From positions 1 to 18,843 of the forward strand of contig CAKRJT010000043.1 of the NCBI GenBank assembly GCA_934351925.1: a stretch of DNA of 18,843 nt, in the 5' to 3' direction. The DNA is from an uncultured Lachnospiraceae bacterium. GTDB taxonomy: Bacteria > Bacillota > Clostridia > Lachnospirales > Lachnospiraceae. The position numbers and the translations under genes are program-made. The notes beneath the pieces were generated by a model, which worked only from the letters and a program-made list of their open reading frames with translations, had not been told where the DNA came from and ran no database searches. Below, in pieces: positions 1 to 6,396 of this stretch. How positions within the stretch are numbered: the stretch's first letter is position 1; each line of letters begins with the position of its first letter.

Positions 1-71
1 TAGAAAAGCGAAAGTCAGCCAAGATGTTTCATGACGCATTGGTGCCTTTCGCAGAAAGGCGGATTATAAAA

Positions 72-1412
72 ATGAAACTTGATATAGTTGGTCTTGTTGG
101 TGCGTGTTCGTATGCGCTTGACTGCATAGAGGCAGAGCTTGTGCATGTCACTAACAGACACGGAAAAAGAGTTGCTTACATCAGTGTATGTATGGCAGAA
201 AAATTGGGAATAGAAGGAAAGGCATTGCAGGATTTGGCGATTTGTGCAATGCTTCATGACAATGCATTGACGCAGTATATTTCTGAGGAAATACAGGAAA
301 ATAATATTTCCCATAGCCAATTGGAAAATATAAAGAAAAATGAAAATACAGCCAATGAAAATGACGGTATGTTCAACGAAAGTGAAGATATAATCAATGA
401 AAATGAGATGGCATACAGTCCTGAAATAATAAAAAGTGTGGTCGGCTCCGTACACAAAAAGATAGGGCTTCATTGTACATATGGTGAGCAGAATATAAAG
501 AAGCTTCCTTTTTATACAGATATTTCGGGAGCCATTTTATATCATCACGAAAATGCCGATGGTACAGGAATATTCGGAAAAAAGTGGGATGAGATTCCGC
601 TCTTTGCACGTATAATTCATCTATGTGACATGGTGGATGTCATGGGAAATTCATGTAATTTCAGCGATGAGAGCTGGCTTAGAGCTAAGGAGTATGTTGG
701 TAAAAACAGGGACATACTGTTTGACGGTGATTGCGCTGATGCTTTTATTTCGGTATTTTCCGAGGAAAATTTTCTGAGCATGTCAAAGGATAAGTTTGAA
801 AAAGAATTGTGGAAAAAGATTCCGCGAGATAAGCGTGACTGCGATTTTAAGACTTGCATGGACATTGCGGATTTCTTTGCAGGGATTGTAGATTACAAGT
901 CTGAATTTACGGGAAATCATTCGCTCGGTGTGGCAGAAAAAGCAGCCAAACTGGCAGAATTCATGGGATATTCACAGGCTGATATCGAAAAATTCTATAT
1001 GGCTGGCGCACTACATGACATTGGAAAGATGGCTATAGGAAATGAGATTTTAGAGAAGCCCGGACGACTCACGGATGAGGAATTTTCAAGGATGAAAAAC
1101 CATGCCGGATACACATATATGATACTTTCAGAGGTCAAGGATTTTGATGAGGTGCGCGACTGGGCGGCACTTCACCATGAGAAGCTTGATGGAACAGGTT
1201 ATCCCTTCGGGAAAAAGGCTGAAGAGCTGAATGAACCGGAGAGGCTTATGGCATGTGTTGACATTTATCAGGCGCTCACAGAGGCAAGGCCATATAAGGA
1301 TGGAATGCCGCACGATAAGGCATGCAGCATACTTGATGATATGGCACAGAAGGGCTGGATTGATGCATCGGTGACGGATAATATCAGAAAGTGTTTTGGT
1401 ATGCCTCAGTAA
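72..1412 (+). CDS. Tandem HD-GYP domain protein (putative c-di-GMP phosphodiesterase)
   Basis: A soluble protein of 446 residues with two HD-GYP-type domains in a row. The C-terminal copy has the whole signature: HDIGK at about residues 315-319, paired histidines at 368-369 and GYP at 376-378, as in enzymes that hydrolyse cyclic di-GMP through a metal centre. The N-terminal copy keeps an HD pair (62-63) and an HH pair (158-159), but lacks the lysine of HDxGK and reads GIF where GYP is expected, so it is probably regulatory or weakly active. A hydrophilic Asn/Glu-rich insert (about residues 76-115) interrupts the first copy. There is no membrane segment and no GGDEF or receiver domain. The start at 72 is preferred because AAAGGCGG lies about 10 bases upstream; an in-frame ATG at 24 has no clear ribosome site. 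The family call is firm; the substrate is inferred. Confidence 0.88.
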   Translation: MKLDIVGLVGACSYALDCIEAELVHVTNRHGKRVAYISVCMAEKLGIEGKALQDLAICAMLHDNALTQYISEEIQENNISHSQLENIKKNENTANENDGMFNESEDIINENEMAYSPEIIKSVVGSVHKKIGLHCTYGEQNIKKLPFYTDISGAILYHHENADGTGIFGKKWDEIPLFARIIHLCDMVDVMGNSCNFSDESWLRAKEYVGKNRDILFDGDCADAFISVFSEENFLSMSKDKFEKELWKKIPRDKRDCDFKTCMDIADFFAGIVDYKSEFTGNHSLGVAEKAAKLAEFMGYSQADIEKFYMAGALHDIGKMAIGNEILEKPGRLTDEEFSRMKNHAGYTYMILSEVKDFDEVRDWAALHHEKLDGTGYPFGKKAEELNEPERLMACVDIYQALTEARPYKDGMPHDKACSILDDMAQKGWIDASVTDNIRKCFGMPQ

Positions 1413-1544
1413 TCGACATATTGATGTTTTATCGGTTTTAATTTCTGATATTGCAGTAATGTATCTGCGCTCCGGTATTTAGAATATGTGAGGTTCAGTT
1501 CTAAGTGGTTATTACAATAATAGATATTTGTGGAAAGGATATAT

Positions 1545-1970
1545 ATGGATAACAGACATAATAAAGACGAGGGTCTTATAGGTAATGAAAAAATAGAGGA
1601 GGCGGTTCTGGCACTTCAGAGTGAACCGTCACAGGAAAGGCTTGCACATACGCTGACGGTTATCCGCAGACGTATGAAGGAGGGGGGACAGCTCATTGTC
1701 GCAGTTGAGCCGTCACTTGAGAACACGCAGATGAGGCTTCAGACAGTTAAGACTGAGGACGGAGGAATATGGTGGTCTGCTTTTACAAGCTTTGATGAGG
1801 AGCTCAGGGGAGCTGACAGCATAAAGTCTGCCTTTTTGACTGATATCGGGAGGCTTTTTCATACCGCTCTTGAAGCTGCTGAGATAAAGGGAATTATTAT
1901 AAACCCATGGAACAGGACGATAATGCTTGATAGAGAGCTTATAAATATTATTCTGGGACAGGAGAGCTGA
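1545..1970 (+). CDS. SseB-like domain protein
   Basis: A small cytoplasmic protein of 141 residues resembling the SseB N-terminal-domain proteins of Clostridia. The second half is the recognisable part: IWWSAFTSFDEEL, then a SAFLTDIGRLF segment, and near the end a GIIINPWNRTIML stretch that is highly typical of this family. No signal peptide or membrane segment is visible. The biochemical role of these Gram-positive proteins is not established; the name comes from a Salmonella protein and should not be read as a secretion function. The start at 1545 has GGAAAGGA immediately upstream with good spacing; a GTG at 1530 in the same frame would put that ribosome site inside the gene. It follows the HD-GYP gene by about 130 bases on the same strand and may be transcribed separately. 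Confidence 0.82.
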   Translation: MDNRHNKDEGLIGNEKIEEAVLALQSEPSQERLAHTLTVIRRRMKEGGQLIVAVEPSLENTQMRLQTVKTEDGGIWWSAFTSFDEELRGADSIKSAFLTDIGRLFHTALEAAEIKGIIINPWNRTIMLDRELINIILGQES

Positions 1971-2003
1971 CCTGTGCTGCGGAGCAGTTTCCGTATATCA
2001 AAA

Positions 2004-2029
2004 GAGGGGCAAAATACCTTTCGCCCCTC
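2004..2029. terminator. Hairpin shared by two convergent transcription units
   Basis: GAGGGGC (2004-2010) pairs with GCCCCTC (2023-2029), a 7-bp GC-rich stem around a 12-base loop. It lies between the SseB-like gene (plus) and the TlpA-like gene (minus). The base run after the stem is more T-rich on the minus strand (CTTTTGAT), so it probably works best as the terminator of the redox operon, with partial activity in the other direction. Confidence 0.65.
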
Positions 2030-2062
2030 ATTTGCAGTATATCCTTATAAAGCTTAGATAAC

Positions 2063-3016
2063 TTATTTGCTGCTGCTGTCTGCGGCAACAACAGCATTAA
2101 TCTGCTCTAAGAGCTGGTCATAATTATCCTGATTATCTATACCTCCGAGAAATGGTTCGCCAACAATATTACCGTTTCTGTCGATAAGTATGGTAGTAGG
2201 GAAGGCCATGATATTGCCTGCGTATCTGCCTGCTTCCGTGTCAGAGTCAAAATAGATATTGCGGTAGGATGCACCTTGGCTTTCAAGAAGCTTTAAGGCT
2301 TCCTCAATACCTGACTTATTTCCGTCAAGTGTTTCCGTGTTGATACCGATGAGCTCGCCACCCATGCCCTTAAGAGTTTCATTGAGTTCATTAAGCTTGG
2401 AAAGCTCAGCAACACAAGGCTTACATCCATTGAACCAGAAGTTGACTACAGTTACTGCATTTGCGGAGAAGATGCTGTCATCAACGTCATTGCCCTCAAG
2501 ATCCTTTCCTGTGAAGCCCGGAAATGGATTTGAGTTTTCTTTGACAGATGTACCATCAGCGAATGCTCCGGCAGCCGAAAGCTGATTCTGGAGTTCTGTT
2601 ATCTCTTTTTCTATACCTCGTATCGTTTCTATGTCAGCACTTACAACTGCAAGCTCCTCCTCCGTGAAAGATGCCTTGTTGGCTTCAAGAGTACTTGCAA
2701 GGAAGTCGGCATATTCCATTTCCTGATTTTCACCGATATTGTCCTTGCTCATGAATCCGAACATCTTGTTCCATACATCGCTGTGATCGCTAAACAGTAC
2801 GTTTTCCTGCTGATAGAGGTCATTCATACGCTCTGTAAGTTCATCTGTGCTCATAGAGGTGCCGGCATTGGCTGAGCTGCTTTCGGTGGAGCCGGATATG
2901 CTGCTGTTTGTAGTAGTGTTTATGTCCGTGCCGTTATTGCTTTTTCCCGAGCATGCGGTTATTGCAAGTGCTATTGACAGGGTTGTTAATGCAGTGACTA
3001 ATTTTCTTGTTCTCAT
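2063..3016 (-). CDS. TlpA-like thioredoxin-fold lipoprotein
   Basis: A 317-residue protein with a lipoprotein signal peptide: two Arg and a Lys, a hydrophobic stretch, then ITAC with the lipid-modified cysteine at residue 22. A Ser/Thr/Asn-rich linker (about 23-55) is followed by an acidic helical region (about 56-160) not found in minimal TlpA proteins. The C-terminal half is a TlpA/AhpC-type thioredoxin fold with the active site WFNGCKPC (cysteines 198 and 201) and the cis-proline FPTTILID motif. It is expected to work as a thiol-disulphide reductase on the outer face of the membrane. The start at 3016 is supported by AAGGAG about 10 bases upstream; starting at 3100 would add 28 residues in front of the signal peptide. 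It is the last gene of the minus-strand redox operon, 64 bases after the 4Fe-4S membrane protein, its likely source of electrons. Confidence 0.9.
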   Translation of the reverse strand: MRTRKLVTALTTLSIALAITACSGKSNNGTDINTTTNSSISGSTESSSANAGTSMSTDELTERMNDLYQQENVLFSDHSDVWNKMFGFMSKDNIGENQEMEYADFLASTLEANKASFTEEELAVVSADIETIRGIEKEITELQNQLSAAGAFADGTSVKENSNPFPGFTGKDLEGNDVDDSIFSANAVTVVNFWFNGCKPCVAELSKLNELNETLKGMGGELIGINTETLDGNKSGIEEALKLLESQGASYRNIYFDSDTEAGRYAGNIMAFPTTILIDRNGNIVGEPFLGGIDNQDNYDQLLEQINAVVAADSSSK

Positions 3017-3080
3017 AATAAAAATCTCCTTATAAATAAAATATTTTTGTTTTGTTGTCAGGTATTGCCATGACTTTAGA

Positions 3081-4007
3081 TTATTTGGACGGCTGTTCAA
3101 TATTCAGGTCCTTCTGTCCGCTTTTGCCGGTTGTGTCCTTCTGTGTGCTGCCAAAACCATATTTGTAGCAGATTGCATTTGCCGGGCACGCTTTTATGCA
3201 GGCTCCGCAGCGTATACATTCAGGGTGGTTAGGACTGGCTGTTACATCGACATCCATTTTGCATGCCTTAGTACATTTTTTGCAGCCGACACATTTGTCT
3301 GTGTCAACCTTCATCTGAAGGAGCGATACCTTGTTAAAAAGCGAGTATATCGCACCCAGAGGACATATCCATTTGCAGAAAGGTCTGTAAAAGAGAATGC
3401 TTAGCACAACGAAGATTATAAGTATTGAGCTCTTAAATGTAAACAGCTTTCCAAGTGCCGAGCGGATTCCGCTGTTGGTAAGCGAGAGTGGGATGGCACC
3501 TTCAAGCACTCCCTGAGGACATATATATTTGCAGAAAAATGGATCGCCCATGCCTATGGAATTGGTTACTACTATAGGCAATAGAATGACGAAAACCACA
3601 AGTATAACATATTTCAGGTATCTGAGAGGCTTGAGCTTTGCTGTGGAGAACTTTTTGCCGGGTATCTTGTGCAGCAGCTCCTGAAACCAGCCGAACGGAC
3701 ATAAGAAGCCGCAGATTGCTCTGCCAAGCAGTACGCCCATAAGAATAAAAAAGCCGGTTATATAATATGAAAACTTAAATTTGGATGAGCCTACCACCGC
3801 CTGAAACGCTCCAATCGGGCATGCACCCGATGCAGCCGGACAGGAATAGCAGTTAAGGCCGGGAACACATACGGTTTTAGCATTTCCGCGGTATATGGTT
3901 CCCTTAAAAAGGTTCGGCAGATGAATATTGGTGAGTAAAGTGGCAGCAGCCTGTATCCATCCACGGAAACGAGCGATTGTTTTTGAAAATGTTTTTTTCT
4001 TATCCAA
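3081..4007 (-). CDS. Membrane-bound 4Fe-4S protein, NapH/CcoG-like
   Basis: A 308-residue polyferredoxin-type membrane protein. Cysteines at 47, 53, 56 and 63 form an N-terminal cluster-like group. Three CxxxCP motifs follow membrane segments: CGFLCPFG (99-103), CKYICPQG (159-163) and CKWICPLG (211-215). Two ferredoxin motifs close the protein: CVGCKKCTKAC (239-249) and CIRCGACIKACP (264-274). Membrane helices lie near 83-102, 130-148 and 192-209. Relatives such as NapH, YccM and CcoG move electrons at the membrane. The only in-frame start after a TAG two codons upstream is TTG at 4007, with GGAG about 10 bases before it. This start lies inside the last codons of the small CxxC gene, an 8-base overlap that suggests coupled translation. 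The following gene is the TlpA-like lipoprotein, so electron delivery to an extracellular thiol is the natural inference. The physiological substrate is unknown. Confidence 0.88.
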   Translation of the reverse strand: MDKKKTFSKTIARFRGWIQAAATLLTNIHLPNLFKGTIYRGNAKTVCVPGLNCYSCPAASGACPIGAFQAVVGSSKFKFSYYITGFFILMGVLLGRAICGFLCPFGWFQELLHKIPGKKFSTAKLKPLRYLKYVILVVFVILLPIVVTNSIGMGDPFFCKYICPQGVLEGAIPLSLTNSGIRSALGKLFTFKSSILIIFVVLSILFYRPFCKWICPLGAIYSLFNKVSLLQMKVDTDKCVGCKKCTKACKMDVDVTASPNHPECIRCGACIKACPANAICYKYGFGSTQKDTTGKSGQKDLNIEQPSK

Positions 4008-4146
4008 TTCCTACACACTCCAGACATAATTTTATTGCTTTGCTCAGCACGGTGGCTGCTTCACCACGGTATGCGCCGTATATAAGCATTGCGGTACCGG
4101 CAATAAGCAGCGCTGCCTGAACAACAGCCTTTGTTTTGCATTTCAA
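4000..4146 (-). CDS. Small CxxC membrane protein, CD1871A-like
   Basis: A 48-residue protein. It has a short basic N-terminus, one hydrophobic helix (about residues 8-25, ending LIYGAYRGE), an AxxVLxKAIKLCLECVGIG tail and a CLEC pair at 41-44, four residues from the C-terminus. This matches the small CD1871A-family CxxC proteins of Clostridia as I recall them. TTG at 4146 is the preferred start because an AGGGGA ribosome site ends about 8 bases upstream; an in-frame ATG at 4164 lies before that site. It is the first gene of the minus-strand operon and overlaps the 4Fe-4S membrane protein by 8 bases. A thiol pair at the end of a single-helix protein, next to a membrane iron-sulphur protein and a thioredoxin-like lipoprotein, suggests a redox relay or assembly role; this is inference. 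Confidence 0.72.
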   Translation of the reverse strand: MKCKTKAVVQAALLIAGTAMLIYGAYRGEAATVLSKAIKLCLECVGIG

Positions 4147-4226
4147 ATAAATTTCCCCTTCCATTTGTGATTTTTCTGCACAAGCAGTGCATTGTCAGAA
4201 TGGCTTATTGACCTTTCGACAATATT

Positions 4227-4259
4227 ATCATACAATACAGGGTGTTAAATTTGTGTTAA
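4227..4259 (-). promoter_or_regulatory. PhoP/WalR-type direct repeat with -10 element for the redox operon
   Basis: On the plus strand TGTTAA occurs at 4243-4248 and 4254-4259, separated by exactly 5 bases, giving an 11-bp period (GTGTTAA repeats start at 4242 and 4253). Read on the minus strand this is TTAACA-N5-TTAACA. Such repeats are known targets of OmpR-family regulators in Firmicutes (PhoP boxes, WalR boxes). On the minus strand the second repeat ends 9 bases before TATGAT (4227-4232), and no good -35 hexamer is present at the usual distance. That is the geometry of an activator-dependent promoter. The adjacent response regulator is the obvious candidate to bind here. The box also overlaps a weak plus-strand promoter (TTAAGA 4256-4261, TAAAAT 4280-4285), so autoregulation is possible. 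Confidence 0.55.
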
Positions 4260-4271
4260 GAAAATAGAAAA

Positions 4272-4292
4272 TTTGAAAATAAAATTTTCAAA
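4272..4292. repeat. 9-bp perfect inverted repeat upstream of the response regulator
   Basis: TTTGAAAAT (4272-4280) is the exact reverse complement of ATTTTCAAA (4284-4292), with AAA between them. It covers the possible -10 region of the plus-strand promoter for the two-component genes, so it could be an operator. AT-rich composition makes chance occurrence more likely than for a GC-rich dyad. Confidence 0.5.
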
Positions 4293-4310
4293 CTACTTAT
4301 TTAGAGGCAG

Positions 4311-4333
4311 TACTGCAGGCAATGCCTGCAGTA
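4311..4333 (+). repeat. 11-bp hairpin just before the response regulator ribosome site
   Basis: TACTGCAGGCA (4311-4321) and TGCCTGCAGTA (4323-4333) are perfect reverse complements around one base, so as RNA they would form a stem with a tight loop. It ends two bases before a third TGCAGG and the AGGGG ribosome site (4336-4340) of the response regulator. A stable hairpin here could affect ribosome access, or act as a dyad operator. There is no T-run, so it is not a terminator. Confidence 0.55.
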
Positions 4334-4348
4334 TGCAGGGGTGTAATT

Positions 4349-5023
4349 ATGAGACTGCTTATTGTTGAAGATGAAAAAAAATTGTGCGATGCGATAGCGA
4401 AGAGCCTTCATGGAGCCGGATATGAGGTCGATGTCTGTTATGACGGCGATGAAGCGCTTAGTATGATATTTGAAGAGAAATATGATTTGCTTGTGCTTGA
4501 CCTGAATCTTCCGGGGACGGACGGAATGGAGATATTAAGGACGCTCAGGCAGGAAAATGAGGAAACCAAGGTTCTTATTTTGTCTGCGAGAAGCCAGATT
4601 GCGGATAAGGTGGAGGGGCTTGACGCAGGAGCTAATGACTATATGGAGAAACCGTTCCATCTGCAGGAGTTAGAGGCGAGGGTGAGGAGCCTCACAAGAC
4701 GCAGGTTTGTCCAGAAGGATGTGTGCCTTGAATGTGATGGCGTGAAATTTAATACAAGGGAAAGGGCTGCTTATGTGAACGGCGCTAAGGTGATATTGAC
4801 AAGAAAGGAGAATGGCATACTCGAATATCTTTTGTTAAATCAGGGAAGGCCGGTAAGCCAGGAGGAGCTTATTGAACATGTGTGGGATGCGACGGCTGAC
4901 AGCTTCTCCAATTCCATACGGGTTCACATGTCATCACTTAGAAAAAAGCTTAAGGCGGAGCTGGGATATGACCCGATTGTGAATAAGATTGGAGAGGGCT
5001 ATAGAATAGGAGATAAGTCATGA
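4349..5023 (+). CDS. OmpR-family response regulator
   Basis: A 224-residue two-domain regulator. The N-terminal receiver has the acidic pair E7-D8 (VEDE), phospho-acceptor D51 (LVLDLNLPG), switch serine 79 (ILSARS) and conserved lysine 101 (EKPF). The C-terminal winged helix (about 128-222) carries the typical segments SQEELIEHVWD, the recognition-helix region NSIRVHMSSLRKKL and the wing GEGYRIG. It binds DNA, probably as a dimer on tandem half-sites such as those at 4242-4259. The start at 4349 has AGGGG about 8 bases upstream; an earlier in-frame ATG at 4322 lies within a hairpin and adds nine residues before the canonical MRLLIVEDE start. It overlaps the sensor kinase gene by 4 bases (ATGA), indicating coupled translation. 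Close in layout to CusR/QseB-type regulators, but the signal cannot be read from the sequence. Confidence 0.95.
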   Translation: MRLLIVEDEKKLCDAIAKSLHGAGYEVDVCYDGDEALSMIFEEKYDLLVLDLNLPGTDGMEILRTLRQENEETKVLILSARSQIADKVEGLDAGANDYMEKPFHLQELEARVRSLTRRRFVQKDVCLECDGVKFNTRERAAYVNGAKVILTRKENGILEYLLLNQGRPVSQEELIEHVWDATADSFSNSIRVHMSSLRKKLKAELGYDPIVNKIGEGYRIGDKS

Positions 5024-6174
5024 GAAAAATATCTCTTCAGTGGAGACTTACTGTAATAACGGCATTGCTTATAGCGGCGATATGTATTTTTTTGAATTTT
5101 CTGTTGTACAGGAACGGAATATACTATATTGATTCGCTTCAGAATGTTGTGACTGACCACGGCAGCAGTGCCGAGCAGGAGACCCTGTATATTGATATTC
5201 CGGACAGTGAGTGGGATGATTTCGCTTCGCAGTTTGCTGTGCAGATATATGATACCAAGGCCGGCTATCGAAGAAGGGGCTGGTTTATAACAGCGGTGGT
5301 AACATTTATCGGAGGCATGGTCACATATTTCGTGAGCGGACATGCCCTCAAGCCGCTCAGGGATTTTTCGGCAAAGGTTGAAAAGGTTCAGGTACAAAAC
5401 CTGACAGAGTCCGTTATTGATGAAAAAGGAGCTTCAGAGCTTGTAAGGCTTGGAGATTCTTATAATAAGATGCTGATGCGTTTGTCTGATGCATTTGAGG
5501 TACAGAGACAGTTCACAGGAAACGCAGCACATGAACTCAGGACACCGCTTGCACTTATGCAGGCGCAGCTTGATCTGTATAATTCCTCCGCACATCCGGA
5601 TGTGGATTCTGAGACTGCTGAGACGATACAGATGGCTGCTGAGCAGACGGAAAGACTTACAAAGCTTGTAAAGACACTACTTGATATGAGTGAGCTGCAG
5701 ACAGTGGCACGCACTGACGAAATAGAGCTTGGAGCACTTGTGGAGGAGGTATTGGCTGACCTTGAACCGCTTGCAAGGGAGAGAGGCATTGTGCTTAATG
5801 CCGGGTGCTGTGGTGAACTGTATATGACCGGAAGTGATATACTTATCTACAGAGTTGTGTTCAATCTTGTGGAAAATGCGATAAGATATAACCGCGATGG
5901 TGGAAGCGTGTATGTGTCGGTTAATAAAAGGGATACTAATGCAGTGATTGACATAAGGGATACGGGAAGGGGAATAGCTCCTGAGTATATTGAAAGAGTG
6001 TTTGAACCTTTTTTCCGTGTGGATAAGTCAAGGAGCCGTGAGCTTGGAGGAGTTGGCTTAGGGCTTGCGCTGGTGCGTGAGATAGTGCGGCTTCATGATG
6101 GAAGCATTGCCGTAAGCGAGAGCAATGAAGAAGGGACAACCTTCGAGGTGGTTTTCCCCTGTGAAACAATATAA
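5020..6174 (+). CDS. Membrane sensor histidine kinase
   Basis: A 384-residue kinase partnered with the preceding regulator. Membrane helices at about 11-30 and 88-106 enclose a short extracytoplasmic part of roughly 57 residues, too small for a large ligand-binding domain. A HAMP region follows (about 107-160). The dimerisation and phospho-transfer helix has H171 in AAHELRTPLA. The ATPase domain shows the N box (N286 in NLVENAIRYN), G1 box DTGRGI (314-319), F box FEPFFR (328-333) and G2 box GGVGLGLAL (343-351). All catalytic motifs are intact. It autophosphorylates and passes phosphate to D51 of the regulator. It may sense the redox or envelope condition handled by the divergent operon; this is inferred from layout. 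No clear terminator follows; the hairpin at 6328-6362 could stop read-through. Confidence 0.94.
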   Translation: MRKISLQWRLTVITALLIAAICIFLNFLLYRNGIYYIDSLQNVVTDHGSSAEQETLYIDIPDSEWDDFASQFAVQIYDTKAGYRRRGWFITAVVTFIGGMVTYFVSGHALKPLRDFSAKVEKVQVQNLTESVIDEKGASELVRLGDSYNKMLMRLSDAFEVQRQFTGNAAHELRTPLALMQAQLDLYNSSAHPDVDSETAETIQMAAEQTERLTKLVKTLLDMSELQTVARTDEIELGALVEEVLADLEPLARERGIVLNAGCCGELYMTGSDILIYRVVFNLVENAIRYNRDGGSVYVSVNKRDTNAVIDIRDTGRGIAPEYIERVFEPFFRVDKSRSRELGGVGLGLALVREIVRLHDGSIAVSESNEEGTTFEVVFPCETI

Positions 6175-6243
6175 CGCATCATAGGCTATGCATATATACA
6201 GCTTCGTAAATTAAAAACAGTAAATTAGAAGAATAAAAATAGA

Positions 6244-6272
6244 TTGATTTTTTGTCTGATTTTGTGTATAAT
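6244..6272 (+). promoter_or_regulatory. Sigma-A-type promoter for the first MATE gene
   Basis: TTGATT (6244-6249) and a consensus TATAAT (6267-6272) are separated by exactly 17 bases. Transcription would begin near 6279 and pass through the structured leader at 6294-6362 before the gene. Confidence 0.65.
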
Positions 6273-6293
6273 CCACTGTATAAAACCCATTGG

Positions 6294-6362
6294 GTGTGGA
6301 TTTTTCAAGATTGGAAATCTTTTTTCGCCACATAGCTTAACAGCAGGCTATGTGGTTTTTTT
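6294..6362 (+). promoter_or_regulatory. Leader RNA with terminator and alternative pairing
   Basis: The leader of the MATE gene contains an intrinsic terminator: CCACATAGC (6328-6336) pairs with GCTATGTGG (6347-6355), nine perfect base pairs, followed by seven T (6356-6362). Upstream, AAGATT (6307-6312) pairs with AATCTT (6316-6321), and GTGTGG (6294-6299) can pair with CCACAT (6328-6333), enclosing that small hairpin. The latter pairing takes the left arm of the terminator, so the two structures exclude each other, as in an attenuator or riboswitch. I recognise no known riboswitch class. The same terminator may end read-through from the two-component operon. Confidence 0.55.
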
Positions 6363-6396
6363 GTGCATTTTTGCTATTGGTAAGGAGAAAATTATT

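Noticed and set aside
24..71. N-terminal extension of the HD-GYP protein from ATG at 24
   Set aside because: No ribosome binding site precedes it, while AAAGGCGG fits the start at 72; the extra 16 residues show no domain.
3791..4027. 78-codon minus-strand frame starting with ATG at 4027
   Set aside because: It overlaps the 4Fe-4S protein in another frame; the iron-sulphur motifs are in the frame that starts with TTG at 4007, and this frame shows no family features.
6244..6396. Upstream extension of the first MATE protein
   Set aside because: The interval carries the promoter and terminator hairpin, and the ribosome site AAGGAG fits the start at 6397.
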